Assembly (NCBI GenBank): GCA_001792895.1
Contig: MARA01000019.1
Location: 62,001-126,000 of the forward strand
DNA: 64,000 nt
Source: Lentinus brumalis
Lineage: Eukaryota > Basidiomycota > Agaricomycetes > Polyporales > Polyporaceae
Direction of reading: 5' to 3'
Every line of letters starts with the position of its first letter. Position 1 is the stretch's first letter. The translations under genes and the position numbers were made by a program. The notes under the pieces are model-generated. The model saw nothing but the letters and a program-made list of their open reading frames with translations. It had not been told where the DNA came from and did not search any database. Positions 36,001 through 46,798 of the stretch are shown here, one piece after another.

Positions 36001-36401
36001 CCCATGTCTCCGTCGAATACGCAGTTGGTGTCAGCAGATCATCAAGGAGTGGCTGAGGGCTCGAGACCTCGCTGCACAGTGGAGCTAGATTATGGATCAC
36101 TGTTGAAGGAGCAAAGGCTGATTGAACGTAGAATCTACTTTGTTTGAGGAATACAATCTTTGTACCACGTTGTGCACGACGCGTCGACGCGACTCGAAGG
36201 TTACGATCACCTGACCGCGTTAAACCACACCAGCCGCCAGCCGCCACAGTCTCTGTTGTGGATTTGAGGCTCCGTACTGTCCGGTGCAGTTTCCCTAGGC
36301 TTTCGCTACCGTTTTCTCCCTCGCTCCACTTATCCAAGAGACCTTGAACGAGTCGGAGTCGAGATGATTGAGCCGGTCCGCGATTCTACAAGGCGCTTGA
36401 C

Positions 36402-36580
36402 TCATGAGTACCCATGTTCGCGCCATACTTCCAAGGCGTTGACATCGGTGCGCATGTTGACGAAAAGTACGGTGTAGTTTACGCCAAACAGCAGGGTGTG
36501 GATATCTAACGCGATCGTTGTCTGTGTCCGAGGGTCGGTCGAAAGCAGCACGTTGTCGAAGAACGCGGCTGAATGAAACG
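36402..36580 (-). CDS. possible orphan terminal exon
   Basis: An open minus-strand stretch of about 60 codons with no start codon ends in a stop at 36402-36404. It contains AAFFDNVLLSTDPRTQTTIA and HTLLFGVNYTVLFVNM, hydrophobic and ordered-looking, unlike the array proteins. No upstream exon was found. It may be a remnant of an unrelated gene. The rest of 36001-37262 shows nothing supported. Confidence 0.25.
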
Positions 36581-37262
36581 ACGTGCTGGGAGGGTACGGT
36601 CACATACGGAATATGTGTCTGTGCGTGAGGCGGGGGTCGGACGCTGGGAGAAAATCCTCCCCGGGGCCCGTGGGGTATCCCTGCATGGCCGAACGCACCG
36701 CGTTTTCGTCAGGCGCGACTTAGTTTGATGGCTCCCCAGGCTGATGGCTCTCGGCTTGGTTGCAGATATTGTCGACAGGGAGATGCCCCCGTGGGCGGGT
36801 CACCCTCGGGCCCCTACGTGGACGTGAAGATATGTTGAGAGCTGACGAATTGCAACGTCGGTGGTGCTAGATGGGGAAAGGGACTAGACCGGAGTCCAAG
36901 GCCGCCGCCGCTCCATCTATGGGCGACATGTAGAGACGGGCTGCAACTTATTGTCAGTGTGAGCGTAACCACGACGAGCATGGAGAGAGACGTAGCTCTA
37001 GTACCTGCATCATATGACGCTGAGAAGTCGGAGTGACAGATGACAAACGGATCTCCCGACGTAATCATGAGTAGCACGAGAGATACATGTGATGTTACAG
37101 GAGGGAAGTAATGTGACCAACTGGCGTATCGATGGTAGTTGTATACATGCAAGATTCAGGGAATATGGAAACAAGAGGCAAAATACACGCAGAGAGAGAG
37201 AGGAGAGAAGAGCGAGAGCAATCAGGCATCGGAGTACTGATGGTTCGTTGACAACGTGAGCT

Positions 37263-38620
37263 CTAGAAGCTCGCGGTGGCGAGCCGAGCGGCCTCGGCCG
37301 CAGCGGACAAGACAGCACCGACAACTCCTGCCATGTCAGCCTCGTCCAAGTCGTCGGCAGCGATATTCGCGCTCCGTAGCATCTCCTCAATCTCCATGCG
37401 GTGCACGTCATCCCGGTGCGATGGCTCTTCGCCCACACTCTGAGGCACCTCCGGCTCTTCGAGGTGGAGCAGACTACCCAGCTTGCCCCCGTCCTTCTTC
37501 TGAACCTCTTCAAAGATGAGCTGACGCTGTTGGTGGAGCAAAGCGTAGGGGGAACCACGGTAATGAGTCACGAAAGCCGGTAGTTTGCGCTTTGGGTGCT
37601 TGCCGACGACCCCGGCTTCGATCTCCCACTTCGTCCTCCGGAGAGTAGAAGTCGCGCGCAAGATAGCCCGAGGAACGTCCGGTTGTGGTTGGTCGAGAAT
37701 TGCGCTGTGAAGGGCGCAACGTGAGGGGAGGGCATATGCAGACACGGTCAGACTTACTACATGTCACGGAGGTACGTCATACGCCTCTCACGCAATGTAT
37801 GTGAACCTCTCACAAGAGGACGACTGTGTCCTGCAGCATCGCTGACGTTCTGTGGGATGCTGTCAAGCTCAGTCGTGTGGTCGCCTGAGCGCGGAGCTAA
37901 AGCACGCGAATATTAGCAAAGATCGCCTGAAACTGGGTGAGAGCTGACCTCTTTGAGAGTCGAGAATCATTGGTACATCGACACGATTCTGACCAGTACC
38001 AGACTCGAGAAGCACTGGTACATCGACACCATCCTCACCAGTCTCAAAGTCAAGAACCATCGATACATCGACATGAGTCTGACTGGAGACGATATCGTCT
38101 GATGACAGAGGCTCCATTCGAAAACCTGCAACCACTATGTCAATACGTCAGCGCCAGAGACTAGGCGGATTCCCTACCCGAGTCAGACGCAGATGTTGCG
38201 TATGGTACGTCGATTTCGATCTCCGTGATATCCTTCTCCCCGACAAACCCTGCTGTGAGAAAAATAAATTGAGCTAGGCACCACGACGGACTCATGACGG
38301 ACGCATACGCAATGTGAAAGCGCCGTCTGTCTCCCCGAGATTTCCGAGCGAGGATGGCTTGCCCTGTCTTCGGACGGACTCGCCTGAACGCGCCACCTCT
38401 TCCGCTATCCACGCTCCATAAGTCACCTGGACTACTGGTAGCCAAGAGAGGACGTACCAAACGTCATGCCGGCGGGGCTTGCAGGCCGGATGTTCTCGTC
38501 CTGCGATGCGTTCTGGAGTAGGGTGGCTTGAGGAGCGTACTCGGAATTGCTCAAGTAGGTGCGGGTGTTGTCCGACAGTGACGGACTGAGTGGTTCGGGA
38601 TGAAACGCTCGTGAAGCCAT
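37263..38620 (-). CDS. array gene K (minus strand): five-exon protein with 15-residue repeats
   Basis: In transcription order the exons are 38620-38458, 38426-38178, 38125-37949, 37896-37758 and 37704-37263, giving 389 residues (phases 1,1,1,2, as in the plus-strand array genes). Exon 1 is a Ser/Pro-rich start (MASRAFHPEPLSPSLSDNTR). Exon 3 is made of three 15-residue repeats with core (H/G/R)VDV(S/P). The last exon after the phase-2 intron is ordered (YAILDQPQPDVPRAILRATS, TKWEIEAGVVGK, YALLHQQRQLIFEEVQKKDG) and ends in an Ala-rich helix. The first intron is only 31 nt, which is suspicious, and exon 2 contains an intron-like stretch left unspliced. The 3' half is solid; the 5' half is tentative. 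Confidence 0.6.
37949..38075 (-). repeat. 45-bp coding repeat, three copies
   Basis: Within gene K, three successive units begin HVDVSMVLD, GVDVPVLLE and RVDVPMILD, each about 45 bp. Even the DNA is alike (tgtcgatgta repeated), which suggests recent tandem duplication within the exon. Confidence 0.8.
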
Positions 38621-39376
38621 GAGCGAAGACGTCTGGTGGTCAGGGACACGACAAAGGGCCTGAGGCGTACGGGCGAGTCAGAGGATGACTGGTGGCCGCG
38701 GTGGTTCGGAGTAAGGTGGTGGTTCGCTTGAAACAACGCCCACGTCCCAAGCATAGCAGGTTGGTGGATCACGTGAACGTTCCTCAGTGCGAATGCATTG
38801 GCATTGGCAAGGCGCAGAACCACCATTCGACTTCATCCGAAGCCGGCCTTGAGCTTCATAGTGCACACAAAGATCAGCAGGTCAGTATCCACTTTGACTT
38901 GGATTAACAACGCTTACCCGTCGCTCGGTTCCTTACCGCTGTTCGCATTGCCGTGCCCCAAGTGCCAACCAATCAAAACCAACATCAGGATGAAGGAAGG
39001 ATTGCCTCGAGCGAGGTTGCCGGAGTCGTGACAGTTCAAGGATTCTCCGAGTCGCGGTCTTAGCGAGACCGAGCGCTGCGGATGGATACTAAGTACTTTT
39101 CCATCCAAATCATGAAAATCAACTATGTACCTGCAGTCATTGCTAGCTTTCTTTGCTCGGATGAATTGACGTTAAGGTTACAACGGCCGAGGTCGTTGAG
39201 TGTCGAAGACAAAAGCAGTACAGGCGCCCGTAAGATTTCTCCTTTCCTCCACATCACTCGAGATACTCGCAAGCCCCAGAAATCCTTAGGAGGCTCTACT
39301 GTGAGGCATGTCCGATGCATGCACAAGTTTTGCACCAGTGGATCCCACGAGCTCGTTGTCGATCGCCCCAGTAAAG
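38621..39376. other. divergent intergenic region
   Basis: Lies between gene K (minus) and the RING gene (plus), so it probably holds both promoters. No coding sequence was supported. Confidence 0.5.
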
Positions 39377-40866
39377 ATGTCCACGCGTTCGCCCCGTCCG
39401 CGACGCCAGCGGGACAAATCTTCTGTAGCCTCTTCCGCTCCCTCGACCGCTCGTCCAGATTCTGTCGAACTCTCGTTCTCTGCTGGTGCAGCTCAACATG
39501 AAGGTCTGCCGCTCGCGCGCAGGACTACACCCCTTCGCCAGGGGTCTATCAAACCAGGAGGTTCCAGGGACTCGGAGGATGGAGGTGCGTCTGGGGATCG
39601 TAACATATGTACCTCCGTCAAGAGAAGACGAACCAAGTATCCGATAGTATGCGGTAGCAGGATATCGAAGAAATGGCGGGATCGTGATACAGGTGAGTCG
39701 CCTTTTCGTCGTATTTGTCCCGCTGTTCCTTGAAATTCCCCATGTCCCCCGTCCTTAAGATCGAAGTGTTCATGCACAACTCCTTGCCGTCAGACATGCT
39801 TAGTCTTGGAGCTTCGTATGCATGGGCTCGCAAATTACCGGTACGTCTCCGGATCGTTCTGAACATCGGGCCTTTGTCGAGGGACATGCCACGCGATCGT
39901 CGTGCTGAGCGATGCAGCCCCTGCTCGTATCGATGTCTATGACGTCTGCTGGTACTCAGCAGACTCACACGCAGCGCTAGAGAGTCTTCCAGTTCGCAAG
40001 CGCGTTTTTTCTCTGACGGCTGTTGACACAGTACTGATCCACGCTCTCTCGCAGATGCTAGGCTTGCTCAGAACAGCCCAGTTGGTACCACGCCTAGCAT
40101 GTCAGCTTCTTCAGGCCCGAGTGCGGTGCCCAGAACTAGGCCGGCAGTGTCTGCATCCTCCATCAGTCCCCCGGACTCGGATCGTGAGACTGCTTCCGCT
40201 ATACTCGCGACCCTGAGCTCCGACGCCCCGAGGACTCTGTCAGACCCCGCCGAGGAATTCCGACAAATGGTGGACGAATACCTTGCAGGATCATCTGGCG
40301 CATCTGATACCGTCGCCGACGCGCTCCGCAGTTCTGGTAGTCGAGCCGCGTTGGGCGCGGAATCCTGCGATATCTCATCATTCGACTCTCTTCTGCCTGG
40401 CGATCTTCCACCGGCCGCTGATTACAGTCGAGTGTCGTCCTCGCCCATGAAGCATGATGACAGCCCACCGGAATCCTCGCAACGCTCCGGTCCTATAGGT
40501 CAGATTCGACATATGAATCCACCCCACGCGGTGTCAATACACGAGGGTGAGCCTTTGGCGGTCTACAGCTGTCCAATATGTTTCTTCCCTCCATCGTATG
40601 CCGCTATGACGCCTTGTGGCCACGTGCTATGTGGCGAGTGTCTCTTTACCGCCGTGAAGACGACCATACAGCGTGGTGCGTACACGCTACCTCCCGGGGA
40701 ACGCATGATTGCAAGGTATGCTCATCTCTCCGTTGCCTCTGATCCCTAGCGGCTACTGAGCTGTCGATCTAACAGGTGCCCGATGTGTAGAGCTCCCATT
40801 CCTGGATGGGACGGGAAAGGCGGTGGCGTCATTGGGTTGAGGCCACGCGCGGTATTCAGCCTGTAG
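39377..40866 (+). CDS. RING-finger E3 ubiquitin ligase, SLX8-like
   Basis: Exons 39377-39692, 39794-39840, 39918-39951, 40055-40715 and 40776-40866 give 382 residues (phases 1,0,1,2). The C-terminus has a C3HC4 RING: SCPICFFPP (from Cys 305), PCGHVLCGECL, then CPMCRAPIPGWDGKGGG after the last intron (Cys 354). The ending GVIGLRPRAVFSL is the conserved tail I associate with basidiomycete SLX8-like RING proteins, which are E3 ligases often acting on SUMO-modified nuclear proteins. The N-terminus is basic and disordered (STRSPRPRRQR, ARRTTPLRQGSIKPG, SVKRRRTKY), like the array proteins, and the last intron is again phase 2. The two small exons are the least certain part. The RING call is firm; SUMO targeting is inference. 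Confidence 0.85.
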
Positions 40867-41049
40867 GTTCCGGCTCCGGCCTTGTTCTGATTGCGTATAT
40901 AGTATGGCAGGTCTGTGTCCGAGTTCTTTGTGCGCCTTGACCTCGGCTCCAATTACATCTAGGACACAGCTTCGTGCTGGACTTTGTCCTTCTCTCTGCT
41001 GCCATGGGCTCGCACCGCCCGGTCATGTACTGACAGCATCCGAGGCGCG

Positions 41050-42201
41050 ATGTCAGCCGCTGCGCTCTTCGAGATTTTACCGATTCACCACCCGCTTCAC
41101 GGTGCCATTCAGCTGCCGGTCTTCTAGCTCGGTAACCACACATCACCTCGTGCCTCAGCCATTCCCAAGCTTGCCTCCGATGGCACGCAGTTCAATGCTG
41201 CGTCCGTAGCGGATGTCGGCGGCTTCATCGGACAGTCTAGGTTAGTCTCCCATCACTTGTCATGTCCAGTCACCTACCGACGTCTTACTGAATCTCCAGA
41301 AGCGCGATGCAGAGCGATGGGCAGTCAGAGAGCAGTCATGTCCGGCCCTTCGGTGTTGCCATGTCTCTCGCCTTTGAAATCTCCGAAGCTGGTGTTCGTC
41401 CCTTATACTTGCAAGGTCCTTGTATCGGTTTTGTATTCGGCCTGCACTGGAAACGCGGGAGAAGTCTGACGAGATCAAGATGGATGGTCCAACAGGCGCC
41501 TTCCGTCTGTCTGCCCGAGGACATCTTCATCATTGACGAATCCTTGATTGCAACAGTCGTCAAAGTCCCTGTCTGCGCGCCTCCGAGCGCCACGACAAGC
41601 CTTTCTGGGCGTACACTGCGCATGTCTAGTGCAGAAGCCTCCGTTCCTGGCAGTGTGCGCCCGGGAATTTCCCAAGTTATTGTCGTTGCCTGTTAGTCTC
41701 AGTACTCGCGTCCGCTGCGGTCGAACTTAATCTCGTGTCTTAGGTTTCCCTGCCCGCGATCAGGTCATGTTCACGGCGCTTGCATCGACGGTGAATAACG
41801 GCTCAATGATGTCGAGCATATCACTGGCCGTCGGCACTTCTCGTGGCTGTGGTACGGAGTCGACGACATGATGCACGCTTTCGGACCGCCAACGGACATG
41901 ACGACCTTCTATGGCGACGAATCACCGCCTCCCCGAACCTGTGCTCTGCGGAGGGTTGGGAGCAGCTCTGACGCTGACAGCTGCATGGCGGAAAGTATGG
42001 GCTGCCGAAGCGTCGCTGGACGTGCAACGATATGGCGCGCTTCTCGCAAAAAGTGGAGACAAGAGGATAGAACTCGGATCGGGCGATCTGAGCCTCGCCG
42101 GCGCTGCGTGACTGCGTGAGTGTCTCTGTCAAATTTTGTCGTCTCTTGTCTCACAACTTGTGATGACAATGGCTATTTCTAGGTACTCCCCGAATGCGTA
42201 G
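41050..42201 (+). CDS. array gene M1: seven-exon protein of unknown function
   Basis: Exons 41050-41118, 41170-41240, 41300-41415, 41557-41691, 41744-41851, 41981-42107 and 42183-42201 give 214 residues (phases 0,2,1,1,1,2). Exon 2 reads ASDGTQFNAASVADVGGFIG, exon 4 is Ser/Pro-rich, and exon 6 reads AAWRKVWAAEASLDVQRYGA, then KSGDKRIELGSG. The last exon codes only AYSPNA after a phase-2 intron. Two introns are long (141 and 129 nt) and each contains an open stretch that could be an extra exon, for example one with FGPPTDMTTFYGDESPPP. The model is plausible rather than certain. Confidence 0.5.
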
Positions 42202-44781
42202 GTAGGACGATCACTCCGCTGAATGTACTGGCACGATTCTCGAACCTACCTGGCCGATGGGCGTACTTGCCTATCCCGCTGAAACAGAGGTCGATGCACT
42301 AACGTCTTCGGAAGTCCCATGGACCTGGACGCTGTCAAGAAGGCTCGTCTGCCAACACCTCGACTTTTTCCGCTGCTTGCAGACCGACAAGCGCTGGCAG
42401 TGATTTGAACACCCGGAGCGGCGACTGCATACCCCGTCGTGGCCGCGATGAGTGTCTGTAGGGCTACCAGCTCCGCTCGGACGCGCAAGGAAGAAGAACA
42501 TCATAAGTAAGATCCGACTGCTATGCCGGACGAAATGTGTGCGAAGATGTGCGGTGGATATGCGCTCGGCCGTCAGGTACGCCATGGGATCCATTCTCCG
42601 TAACGTCCAAAGCATCGAGCTTTGCACAACTCCCACCGAGTGGCCGGAGTGCCGCATTCCCCAACGCCGTTACTCATCCCTTCTCGTAGCACACGGACGC
42701 AATCTCGCATCGCGGGTTCCTTGAGGAGCTTCCGCCCTGCAGGTCTGGTATTCTGGGAAGGCTCCCCTGCTATCGCGTAAGGCAATTCGACCACCGAAGT
42801 TTCAAAGGATCCGCCCCAGGAAGCGCACACGGCTACCGTCGGTCTCATGCGGTTGCCCACAATGCATTGTGGAAGAGTTTTGCGGGGAACGGGACTGTTT
42901 CCGTCTGCACGCGCCGCTCGGGAAGCACAGAAGCGATACGGCATCCCGCCCGCAGTCGCACGACGAACTCAGACCGTGTTCAGACCCCCGGCTGGATCTG
43001 CCAGCTCGGACGATTCAACTTTCTCACGGTTCTTCATGTTCGATCTTACCCAGTGGACTCCTCCATGGACCATGGACATGCGTCTGTAGCTCTGTTGCGC
43101 AGTGCAGGTTCATTGAACGGAACGTGCTCAGGTTAGTAGTCCTCGGAGATCATGTCCGTCAGTCACGCCTTCTGACAACACCCCGGCTTAGTTACGTTCC
43201 TCGCAGCCATGCAACACCTAACAGCAGACACTGTTTATGTACTGCATAGGCAGCAGCATCGTGCTGAGGTGAGGCGGGGCCCTCAGGTATGGGTGATATG
43301 CATGTCTCATACGTCACTGCCTTTCGCTGACCCCCATGATCAGGACGCCGTAGCAGCAGCCAGCATCTCAAGTGGTCTTCGGGCTACAGGCTTCGCTGTT
43401 CCCTCTCACTGCCAAGAACACCATGTGGTGCTACGACAGACACTGTTGTTCAACGTAACTACGAGGCTTGGGCCACCCGCTCGTCCGTCGCCGCACGATC
43501 GTCGAGCTAGCCCATGATGAGAGATCAGGAGCTGATGCTGAGGTGCGTACCCTCGAACCTTGATGCTGTAACACGATCCCAGGGGTACAGGCTACGGGGG
43601 AGTTGTGCCTGCAGACACGATACCAGAACCTTGAGAGCACGACTCGCACTGTCTACCCGCCCTGCCAACGACATCTCAACGCTCTATCTTGAAGGACCGC
43701 CTCGCTTCCGCCTGTTAGACGTGGAAGTGAATGATACGATGTCACATGTCTCAACGGAGCTATACCGTATGTGTGCTCTCTTTCTACTTCCGACCTTCTG
43801 ACGATGCAGTTTCCAAAGATGTCATTGTTCCGTGGGCTGCGCTGGTATGATTCTCCCTCGGTCAACAACGTGTCTCGAGTGACTGCTGGACACCTCCACG
43901 CTGCGCCCATGCTTCCTTGTCGCAGCCAAGTCTTCATCTGCGTCTCAATCAGCCGCATCGGAGGACGGCTGGTCCCTCGCAGCGACTGCAGAGATCAGTA
44001 AGCCTACCTGTATCCACGCGCTCGGTCGCTCACTACGATGCCCTACAGTGCTGGGCGGACTTGAAATCCCCTCCCAAACGCCTGTCGTCGTGCATCCGCA
44101 TCATGAGTCGTGCTCCAACCGGTATTGGTTAGACGTCTCTCACGCCTTCACGGCGGACATATTAGATTGTCAGAGGTCGATCCCCACAGGTCACCTGTCG
44201 GCATCCTTGTTCCTGGGCAGTGAGGTACGACAGTCGTCTCAAGTCCAAGAATCATCCTATCTTGTCCATATCCATGATCCTTGGTCCACGGCACGACACG
44301 CAAAGTCCGTATGTTTGGCGACGATAGCCGGGTCTGCAATCCGGCTCGCGCTCTGCAACGCATCTGTCATGGCGAACATCGGAGCGTCTGCGGCGTGGTC
44401 AGTCCGGCGCTCCGCCTCCGAAGCAGTCTTGCGCTGAGAGCCGGTATGAGCTGCCGGTCGACGGGCGGATCGGTCGATATCGCTGTCCTCTCTGCTGCGG
44501 TAGGAGTCCGAAGAAAGCTGCAGGTGCGCCAAGGCGTCGTTGCATGTGCAAACGACCCCGCTCATACTGAGTCGCAGATCATGTCTTCCCCATATTTTCT
44601 CTCCATCCTCCCTCCGCGGAGTCGCTGTGATGGGAGGTGTTCGGCCGCTACTACGAAATGGTCTCGCAGAACTTCAAGAACGCTCGCGGGAGCCTGCACA
44701 TGCTGGACTGCTGACAGCGCTTAGTGGGAGCGCTCGGCGGTCTTCCCGCGGGGCGGTGCGAGGGTAACAAGATTCCTCAAT
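42202..44781. other. probable multi-exon gene(s), not resolved
   Basis: Several stretches look like exons of array-type genes: 42309 on (MDLDAVKKARLPTPRLFPLL), 42940-43089 (RYGIPPAVARRTQTVFRPPA), 43630-43740 (ISTLYLEGPPRFRLLDVEVN) and 44050-44220 (YWLDVSHAFTADILDCQRSI). They lie in different frames separated by intron-sized gaps. I could not find one consistent set of splice sites. Confidence 0.35.
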
Positions 44782-45487
44782 ATGTTGGCATGGTCGCTGA
44801 CCGTTAGAAGCCGCAGTCGCACGTCCAAGATCAAACAAACGCGGGAAGATTGCACGGAGCAGCTTCTCGATAGGATGGCACGTACGGGCTCAGTTCACGG
44901 CTCGATGGAGACACCGCTGAAATGCACTTCATGTCCCTATACGGACCATAGCTATTCGTCGATGATGAAGGCTTGCTTCGGAACGCACCGACAGCAAGAA
45001 GAATGCCGGCTGGTCGGATGTAGAGATCCTGCATTGTTCCCCGTGGCGTTCCGGTCAAGATGTCCTGATCATGGAGTATGCGGTCAGCGAGGACTTCGTA
45101 GTCAAAATCAGACTGTTTTGATCGCCTCGAGGTACATTCTCTATTCACTCGTCAATTGCTCCTCGCCGACGATCCTGTGTTGTCCGTCTGAACAGGTATG
45201 TAATTCGTGACATTCGTGGGCCTCTGCCAACTCAACAGGCCATAGACGAATTCAGGCTCATTCGACAGAGTCTTCTCTCTGAACATCAACGCTTCTTCGT
45301 GCCCCAACACCAAGCACTTGCGATCACGGTCCTGAGAAAAGTGATAGCATCTCCCCATTCCCAGAAATCACGAGTGCTCTATGACGCCACCAATATGAAG
45401 CATGATAGGCTCGGTAATGCGCGGGCCCTCACGCAACGTCCCGCCTCGCTGAACTGGAGAGGGGAGCGACGTCGCTTCTATTCCTGA
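44782..45487 (+). CDS. array gene M2 (3' part): Cys/His-rich region and terminal exon
   Basis: Two exons join well: one ending at 45131 with QNQTVLIASR and a terminal exon 45195-45487 starting RYVIRDIRGPLPTQQAIDEF and ending GERRRFYS, with the phase-2 junction typical of the array. The upstream exon contains many cysteines and histidines (LKCTSCPYTDHSY, RCPDHGVCGQRG) that might bind metal, but the spacing fits no zinc-finger class I know. The 5' end was not found. Confidence 0.4.
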
Positions 45488-46798
45488 CATTTATCACCAG
45501 GATTTATGTCTTGAGTACATTCTAATTCACTCGATATTCTGGACAGCTACTCCGAAATCACTGGAAGGAAGTTGCAACTGTGGCGCAGCCGCGTCTGTCC
45601 GGAATAAGTCAAGGCGCCGTAAGTATGGGCAGTCGCCGAACCTGTGCGGCGCATGGAGCGCCCATCACCTTGGTCCCGGCGGCGACCCCCTACCCCTTTC
45701 GAAAGTGTCGCACAAGTCAATCAAGGCGGATCAAAGCTTCGCGTTATCCAAGGCTACGGACGGATTGCCGCTGATCGTTTGCCGTACCGATTCTTGAAAA
45801 TATCTGTATACTGTCCTGACCGACTCAAAGTTGTCAACGCGAGCAAGAGACCTCAGCATTGTCAATGGGATGGAAGCAGGTTCGAGATCACTAATGTCAT
45901 TGAAAGACAAGAGTACTGATTCTTCCGCGTCGCCGCCTGAGAAAGGAGAAATTCGGCCACCAGGAGATGTACGGCAGCGTCGTATTGATGGGATGATGCT
46001 GGCGTTGATACCATCACCAGCTGTTGGAGTAAGGCCCTGGTCTGACCGAGGCCGCAGTTCGACCGATGCCCGCTGACTTCCTCCGTGTCCCGCCGCCTCT
46101 AATGATATGTTTTGCAGAGAGCGAGATGGTGAGCTGAAGATATTCACACACTGCGCGGGTCGCGGGGTTTCCGTGATATCCTACCTCAACAGCCTGCACG
46201 ATGGCCCCGAAGGCAACTGCAGCCGGTGGCTGCAGAGGGACAGCGTTATGTACGAAGGCGGTGGGCTCGGCACGGACACAATATCACTTCGCAACAATCT
46301 GCCAAACGAAGACGTGGGCGAATCGGCTTCCTGGTAAGGTTGGCATAGGTTGGCATGCTTTGCGCTCCAAATGGTAAGCGTGATGTGATGGCGTCGTGAG
46401 CGACGGACCGTGTCAACTCCGCGCTGGCGGGTCGACAATATGTCGACATTTTGACAAACGTCGCTAAGGCTTCTCCCGTAAACCTCTTCAAGCATTTCCC
46501 ATGATTGATCTCGCAGACCACATTTTACTATCGACCCCATGAATCTGGGCAGTGCAACACCAAGTTGCTGGCCGACCATCACTTTCTCTCCGAGAAGTCG
46601 AAGATGCGCTCCCACAGAGTCTAGCACAAAACCGTCCGTCTACTCTTCCATCCTACCAATTCCTTCATCTCCGCTTTCACACCCTCCTCCTCCCTCTCTC
46701 TCTGCTTCCCCTCCCTTCACGCAAGCTCACGACGTCGGCGCTCCAGGATTCCCCTTCTCTCATGCTAACTGACGATCTACCTTGGCCGGAGCTCGGCA
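45488..46798. other. no resolved gene
   Basis: A frame at 45644-45919 (SVAQVNQGGSKLRVIQGYGR) may be an exon. The sequence from 46540 on is a pyrimidine-rich leader for the next gene. Confidence 0.35.

Noticed and set aside
40099..40749. Taking the 216-codon frame as a complete RING protein
   Set aside because: It stops after half of the RING. The second half (CPMC and the GVIGL tail) lies after a 60-nt phase-2 intron, so the longer spliced model is right.
6000..46000. Mating-type (homeodomain) locus as an explanation for the basic nuclear-like proteins
   Set aside because: No WF-x-N-x-R homeodomain motif was seen, nor the usual flanking mitochondrial intermediate peptidase gene.
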